This document shows, in pieces, positions 58,738 to 64,000 of a stretch of DNA of 64,000 bases (positions within the stretch are counted from its first letter, which is position 1; each line of letters starts with the position of its first letter). A program made the translations under genes and the position numbers. Below the pieces are notes generated by a model. It was not told the origin of the DNA. It did not search any database and was given only the letters and a program-made list of their open reading frames with translations. The stretch comes from Excoecaria cochinchinensis (Eukaryota > Streptophyta > Magnoliopsida > Malpighiales > Euphorbiaceae): positions 806,001 to 870,000 of the forward strand of contig CANTUQ010000159.1 of the NCBI GenBank assembly GCA_947683425.1. The letters are read 5' to 3'.

Positions 58738-60776
58738 TGTGACGCGCGCTGGATCCCCGCGGCCGCCCGCTCGACCGCCCGCACGTGGGCGATCGGGGCA
58801 TTTGTGGGTCCGTTGACATCTTGCAAATGAATTTGCAAGTGCGTCTATGTTGGGAAACAAGGAGGTTTCATGGAGTCGCCACCCAATAGAACATTGGGAA
58901 AGTTACTCTCGCCTCGGAGAGCCTAAGACTGCGCTTGGTATCCATTTTGGGCTAGCCAGAGGGGTCATGGAAGGTGAACTTCTCAGCCTAAAGAGCCTAG
59001 GATTAGCGCTAAAGCCTCGTGACCCAAGAAGTATTTTGGAGGATAACCTCTAACCTCTTGAACCCAAAGACCAGAGCTGGGTCCGGGATTTCTCATCTAT
59101 TTCTACCTCATTTATTTTATGATCAAATCTTAATATCATTAATTTGCTGTCTCTCCACATGATGCAATTGATTAAAAGGCGCACTTATTCACATTTTGAA
59201 AGCGATAAATGATCAGATAGATAATGAAAGCGATAAATTACAACAATACAAGGAGCGGAATACAACTCCCTTTCATAAATGTGCGAATCATGCATAAGTC
59301 GGGATATTGCTTACTTTGAGGACTTTAGTCCTCGCATGCATCATTATTAAAATTGGAGATTTTTGTTTATGATGATTTTATTGGATAAAAATAGGGCTTT
59401 GGCCCCTTTTGCATTTTATACAAACCTCATTTTTATTTAAGTATAAAATCATTAGATTATTTTTATACATTAATGAGATATGAAAAGAATACATCCATAT
59501 ACATGAAATAATCAATGAACAACAAAATAAAGGAAATGATCGAGAGGGTTAGGAAACTGAACCGGACGGAATCCTCCGAATATGGTAGATAGCCGCTCAA
59601 GCTTTGTGGTAGTCCAAGAGAAATCAATATACACTCATAGAAATGTTGAGAGATGTTAATATACATAAGATTAACATGTAGGAAACCGAAAGGATTTGGA
59701 AAAGATAAAAAACGATTTAAAAGGATGGAGGCAGAACCCACAGACGACCTTCCTTAGATGACCGACGGGCGTCCGTTAAGGTAACTGACATGTCTGTCTG
59801 TCACTCAAGGAGAAGCGTCTATAGGTGGGGTGACCGACGGGCGTCGGTGATAAAGATGACCCGTCGGTCACCACTGTCTCTAAAAAAATAGGAGAGAGAA
59901 AATTCTTTCCAAAGCCAAAAAATGGGTTTTATCCCAAAAGGAGATAAAGAGAGTCAAAATAAATGAAAATAATGACAGATATTGATAAATCCCACAAAAT
60001 AAGGAATAAATATAAAATAATGAGGAGAAGGAATCCGGAATATTTACCCTCAGATAATCGCTTTGGGTGAGATTCTTGCGTTCATTAGAGCCCCGCACGT
60101 TCCACAAAGATGAAGGATCAAAGAAAGAAAAATGGGCTATTTCTTCTTCAACCCCTGAAAAGATTGATTTTGGAATCAAAATCTAAAGAAAACCAATTAG
60201 TTTTAGTTCCCTTTTGACTTGATTTGATCCTTGATTAAATAGATTTCCTCTGTAAATGTGTTTTGTTGGAGGAGAGAGAAAATTTGCTTGATTTTGGGCA
60301 GAGTTTCCCCTTTTTAAAATTTTTGGAACCCTTTTCTCTAGAAAATCCGGAGCTTTTATAAGCCAGACGCGACCGACGGGCGTCGGTGTATAGGGGCGGG
60401 CGTCGGAAGAATCCTTCTGACACAAGGATTCATCCGACGGCCCTGCCACATCCACCAACAAGCGTCGGAAGGGTTGCGTGCTCCGGGAAACCAGGCGGCA
60501 TTCTGACAGGGGCAGTGACTTTTCGACGGGCGTCGGAAAATACCACCAGCCGTTGGTGACTCGAAGCGACGGGCTGGCCGTCTGTGGAGTACAAAAAGCT
60601 TTTTGACTCGAAAAAACCTCTGTTCTCTCCCCCTCTGCCCAGGAACGGTAAAAAGCCTCATTTCTCGTGGAACGTGGGACTAAAACCTCCAAATCAAGCC
60701 CTTTATACAGGCTCGGGCACTGATTTCATCATAGGGTAACCTCTGATCCGGACCGCTCCGAGACACGGTGCTTACA
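58738..60776 (-). repeat. 5' LTR of the Tat-like element
   Basis: Minus strand TGTAAGCACCGTGTCTCGGA (60776) ... GCGTCACA (58738), 2039 bp. TATA-like boxes on the minus strand: TATAAAGGG near 60698-60706 and TTATAAAAG near 60352-60360. Two clusters of GACGGGCGTCGG-type words: 59760-59880 and 60360-60590. A second GGAGTCGCCAC lies at 58869-58880. The rest is AT-rich. Confidence 0.85.
59760..60590. repeat. GACGGGC(G/T)GTC palindrome clusters in Tat LTR
   Basis: ACCGACGGGCGTCGGT-like words at about 59761, 59832, 59865, 60370, 60394, 60436, 60461, 60519, and GCGACGGGCTGGCCGTCTGT at 60566-60585. The last is nearly identical to the palindromes upstream of the extra ORF (49502-49549). Confidence 0.85.
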
Positions 60777-61985
60777 CTCACAACCTGTTCCGATCCAGCA
60801 TATTCAGTTGTAGCAGCCGTTGTTGGGCCCAATCAGTCTCTAAAATTTTTGCTTCCATGACTGCCCTTAAAGATTTGAGCTCCACCTCAAATGGCAATAC
60901 GACTTATGTCCCATACACTAAAGAATACGGCGTGGCCCTTGTAGAGGTTTTGACAATGGTTCTATAGCCCCAGAGCGCGAATGGCAACTTCTCTGCCCAA
61001 TCCTTATAGTTTTGAACTATTTTGGCCAAAATCTTCTTAACATTCTTATTAGCAGCTTCTACTGCCCCGTTAGCTTACGGACGATATAGAGAAGATTTAT
61101 GATGCTCTATGCCATACTTCTGAAGCAACTTCTTAGTTTTGGCCATAAATTACACTCCATTGTCAGACAGAACATGATAGGGGAGACCATGTCCGTATAT
61201 CAAATGCTTCTCAATGAACCAGGCCATATCTCAGGCATCAACTTTCTTAAAAGATTCAACCTCTACCCACTGAGTGAAATAATCGATAGCGACTATGATG
61301 AATCTATGTCCATTAGAGGCCGTGGGGCGTATTTCCCCAATAATGTTTATTCTTCAAGCTGCAAATGGCCAAGGTGATGCTAAACTATATAGCTTCAAAA
61401 CCGGCAAATACTTCAGGACTGCATACTGCTGGCATAACTGGCACTGCTTCACATATTTTGAACAATTTGTATCCATTATAAGCCAGTAGAACCCTTGTTT
61501 CATGATCTTCTTTGCCAGCATTAACCCATTCATGTGGACCTCATAAACTCCAGCATGAGTTTCTTCCATCACCTTCTCGGCTTCTTTCTCATCCAGACAT
61601 CTCAACTGAATGACATTGACCTGCCTTTTGTACAGCACACTATCTATGCAGATAAATTGAGTGGATAGCTTGCGGATCAATCTCTGGTCATTTTCAGTAG
61701 CTTCTTATGGCAATACCGTCCTTTCTAGGTAATTCTTGATGTCATGGTACCACGGCTTTTCATCAACAACTTCGACTTCCATTATTGGATTAGACTCAAA
61801 ACTGGGCTTTTCTGAACTAGAGATCAAGACGCCATGACTACGCCTTCTAGGTTATCCCATATTGATACCAAGGTCGCGAGGGCATTCGCTAATTGATTCT
61901 CATTCCTCGGGACAAAGTGAAAGGTGCACACCTCAAACTGATTGCTTAAACTCTTCAGCTGCTTCACATATGGCATCAGATGCTC
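60777..61985 (-). pseudogene. pol: Fragment of a second Tat element: integrase and second RNase H
   Basis: Diverged from 51770-53000 but collinear. Integrase part: ETHAGVYEVHMNGLMLAKK and CQLCQQ zinc module, plus several lost codons in the DDE core (TTACGGACG near 61075 where the E region should be). The RNase H end reads LMPYVKQLKSLSNQFEVCTF and NENQLANALATLVSIWDN, meeting an LTR at 61985. Stops at several places. The left end is cut by the LTR starting at 60776, so the complete Tat element inserted into, or recombined with, this older one in the same orientation. Confidence 0.88.
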
Positions 61986-62423
61986 TGTGATGCCCGTTCC
62001 TAACTGGCAGATTAGCTCAGCCAATCCAGCTAGGAATGACCGTACACAACAAAAGAACGCATACACATGCTCATACAAAACTCTATTAAACCTGCATAAT
62101 AAAATTTCTCGCTCGCATACACACATCATTCGTTTTATGTCAATCATCGCTAGGTCTTGTACTATATCCATTCACTTATCAAGCAAATTCACACAGTCGA
62201 TAAGATAACCTGCTTAGTTATTACAAGCCTTATAAACTTGAGTACATTTTAGTTACACAAGCTATTACGTAATTATACAAAACGAGGGCAGAGTTATACA
62301 AAATTTCCCCTTAATAAAACCCCATAACCTACATCCGTAGCACTCCTAATGTTGACCGTTGTTATACGGGAATGTCCTTCCAAGCCTCACGTCCGTACCT
62401 ACACGGATTAGAGTAAACCCATG

Positions 62424-62441
62424 CTAAGCGATAATGCTTAG
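62424..62441 (-). promoter_or_regulatory. Conserved LTR hairpin, LTR E
   Basis: CTAAGCGATAATGCTTAG followed by TGGGG; the reverse-complement flank TACACGGATTAG corresponds to the TGTAGGT word. Confidence 0.82.
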
Positions 62442-63242
62442 TGGGGAACACGTATATAACAAGTAGCACATACAATTAATAGCATCATACATTACATGCT
62501 AAAGTTCATGCTTAAACAACTAATATCACATCATTTACCATTTTAAGCATATCATTACTCATGACTAAATTCGATCATAACGCACTAAACAACATAACCA
62601 TTTATGTATTCGCTCATCATACTTCATATACTCATATCACTATCATTTCCATTTGTTAATTAGTTTAGCCTGCAATTCAAAGAGGTCGATACGGGTTTCA
62701 CATTGGTACCATCGAGGTACTAAATTTGCATTGAAATCTCATTTATGCATTGGTACCTTAAGGTACGAGTATATCATTCCGCATATAATAAAATCTAGCA
62801 AGGATTATACGGATTGTAATCGCATTGTGATTCCCAAGGAATCAGACACATTGAACGCATTGGGCTGCAACACTTTGACCCTATAGGCATGCCTACATAT
62901 CCACTACTTGACTCGCAGGCTTAAGTTATAATCATGTTATTAATTTCACTTTGATCAATCTTCACTTCACATTTATTATTCTCCAACATCGCATTCAGTT
63001 ACACATAGTCTTTAACACATAGCCATTCACTTTATTTGCATACACATAATATTTCCCAAGATCATTTATCCATGGTCATTAATCACATACTTGATTTGAT
63101 TCAAGGATTATCATGTTCGTATGCAAATGTACATTACTTAATGCATACATAATGCTTACCCATAATGCCTTGCCTTTGAGCTTTAAGCCTTACCATTTGG
63201 ATGTCCAAACACAATAGGGTTATATTGCCAAAACAGAGTAGG

Positions 63243-63575
63243 TCACGGTCACAACCTATTTGGTTGCCACTGTGACTTGTTAAAGTCCCAAAACAGACTG
63301 CAAATTGGGGACAGGTCACGGTCACAACCATTTTGGTTGCCACCGTGACATGTTCTCAACTCTCGGCAGAATGCAACTTGGGGGTATGTCACTGTCACAA
63401 CCAATTTGGTTACCACCGTGACATATCCAAGCCCTGCAAAATAGAATGCTCACTTGGGTACCTCACGGTCACAACCATTTTGGTAGCCACTGTGACATAC
63501 TAAATCCACTAGGCAGAATTGAGCTCAAGCATACCTCACGGGCACAACCAATTTGGTTGCCACTGTGACCTATGC
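63243..63575 (-). repeat. Five near-palindromes with 73-bp period, LTR E
   Basis: TCACGGTCACAACCA, a short T-rich centre, then TGGTTGCCACCGTGA. Starts at 63243, 63316, 63389, 63463 and 63536: intervals 73, 73, 74 and 73. Same motif family as 43635-44040 but reverse-oriented. Confidence 0.92.
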
Positions 63576-63838
63576 AAAATCACTTCAATTCAGCCGTCAA
63601 TTCTCCCTTCACTTCAAGGACTTCAAACTCATTTTTCCCCTTTAGCAATTAACCAACTCAACCACATACACAATTTAGCACATACCTGGTTTCCATCTTT
63701 TAATTACCACTCATTTGAGCAAAAATTACATTCATTCTCAATACACACATAATTCATACCAAGTCTCTAATCAACCAACACACGAATCACATAGTTTATG
63801 CAATTAGGGTTTGTTCCCAAACCTCATAGCCTTAGCTC

Positions 63839-63910
63839 CTAGTTTTGTTGCACGCTCGGCTCTTCGATCACGGCTTTTCCTTTAACCACCTTTAATTCTT
63901 TAGCTACCAA
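63839..63910 (-). other. LTR E micro-ORF
   Basis: Minus-strand frame with KELKVVKGKAVIEE core ending in TAG; upstream LVA. It lies between the pyrimidine run (63960-63990, minus TTCTTCTTGG) and the palindromes, as in other LTRs. Confidence 0.4.
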
Positions 63911-64000
63911 TACAATACCAATGCACATGCTTAAACTCAATCCAGCAATATCCCATCCAAACCAATTCAAAACCAAGAAGAAACAGTAGAAGATGAGTAT

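Larger units (their letters stand above)
48976..60776 (-). mobile_element. Tat/Ogre-like Ty3/gypsy element, 3' LTR missing
   Basis: Minus-strand element: 5' LTR 58738-60776, tRNA-Arg primer site 58720-58736, leader to 57818, gag, protease, RT, RNase H, second RNase H, integrase (to 51495). An extra ORF on the opposite strand (49753-50969) follows, then 0.8 kb to the junction with element 3. No 3' LTR was found: the sequence at 48976-49100 does not resemble either end of the 58738-60776 LTR. Polyprotein frame is single from 57575 to 51495 apart from five stops. Confidence 0.88.
61986..64000 (-). mobile_element. Ty3/gypsy LTR E (minus), continues beyond window
   Basis: The plus strand begins TGTGATGCCCGTTCC (LTR 3' end on the minus strand); the tail CTGGATTGGCTGAGCTAATC matches the end of the element 3 LTR. 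Contains the hairpin (62424-62441), the box CTATAGGCATGCC (62881-62893, reverse), five palindromes (63243-63575) and the micro-ORF (63839-63910). It interrupts the RNase H of the second Tat fragment. The LTR 5' end and any internal region lie outside. Confidence 0.88.

Overview
This window looks like repeat-rich heterochromatin from a flowering plant with a large genome. I found no host gene and no conventional tRNA or rRNA gene. Almost every base can be assigned to nested LTR retrotransposons of the Ty3/gypsy superfamily: Tekay/Del-like elements with a chromodomain, LTRs that start TGTAAC and end GTTACA, and initiator-tRNA-Met primer sites; Tat/Ogre-like elements with a tRNA-Arg primer site, a second RNase H and an extra antisense ORF; and one Athila-like fragment with a tRNA-Asp primer site. 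A CACTA DNA-transposon end and a tRNA-derived SINE-like segment are also present. All coding regions I could follow are broken by stops or frameshifts, except a spliced extra ORF whose body is intact apart from a probable C-terminal frameshift.

Layout. 1-5731: Tat-type LTR (minus), containing an AAT microsatellite and interrupted by a solo LTR (2088-5134, TSD GCTTT). 5771-7351: partial plus-strand LTR, joined through a 17-bp inverted repeat to a minus-oriented LTR remnant (7352-11695), which holds a solo LTR (8353-10831, TSD TAGGT). 11696-13621: CACTA end. 13622-42206: a gag-only gypsy element ('LTR2 element') whose 5' LTR (about 4.2 kb net) contains a complete Tekay-like element (15759-25182, TSD ATTAT) and a solo LTR (25362-27940, TSD AATCG). 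Its truncated 3' LTR contains a composite insertion (32480-41370, TSD ATAGA) with its own nested LTR, SINE-like segment and minus-strand Athila-like fragment. 42207-42650: an LTR stub. 42651-48975: a third Tekay-like element, cut off in its integrase. 48976-60776: a Tat-like element on the minus strand with the extra ORF on the plus strand. 60777-61985: a piece of a second Tat element. 61986-64000: another minus-strand LTR running off the window.

The main unexpected result is a shared internal architecture in LTRs whose sequences are otherwise very different. From 5' to 3' they carry: a TATA box; a splice-donor-like GTAAGT followed by a pyrimidine run; a purine-rich micro-ORF encoding a Lys-rich peptide with core KGKEKV, at a nearly fixed distance (about 540-670 bp) from the LTR start; an island of GC-rich palindromes; a box with the palindrome GGCATGCC; and a hairpin (CTAAGCG/CGCTTAG) about 370-420 bp before the LTR end. 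In two LTRs the palindromes repeat every 73 +/- 1 bp. Splice-acceptor-like sequences sit directly before or a few bases before all three gag ATGs. I read this as a long, possibly spliced and structured leader common to these families; that interpretation is untested.

TE decay here looks methylation-driven: stop codons that can be compared between elements are mostly CAG to TAG, CAA to TAA or CGA to TGA.
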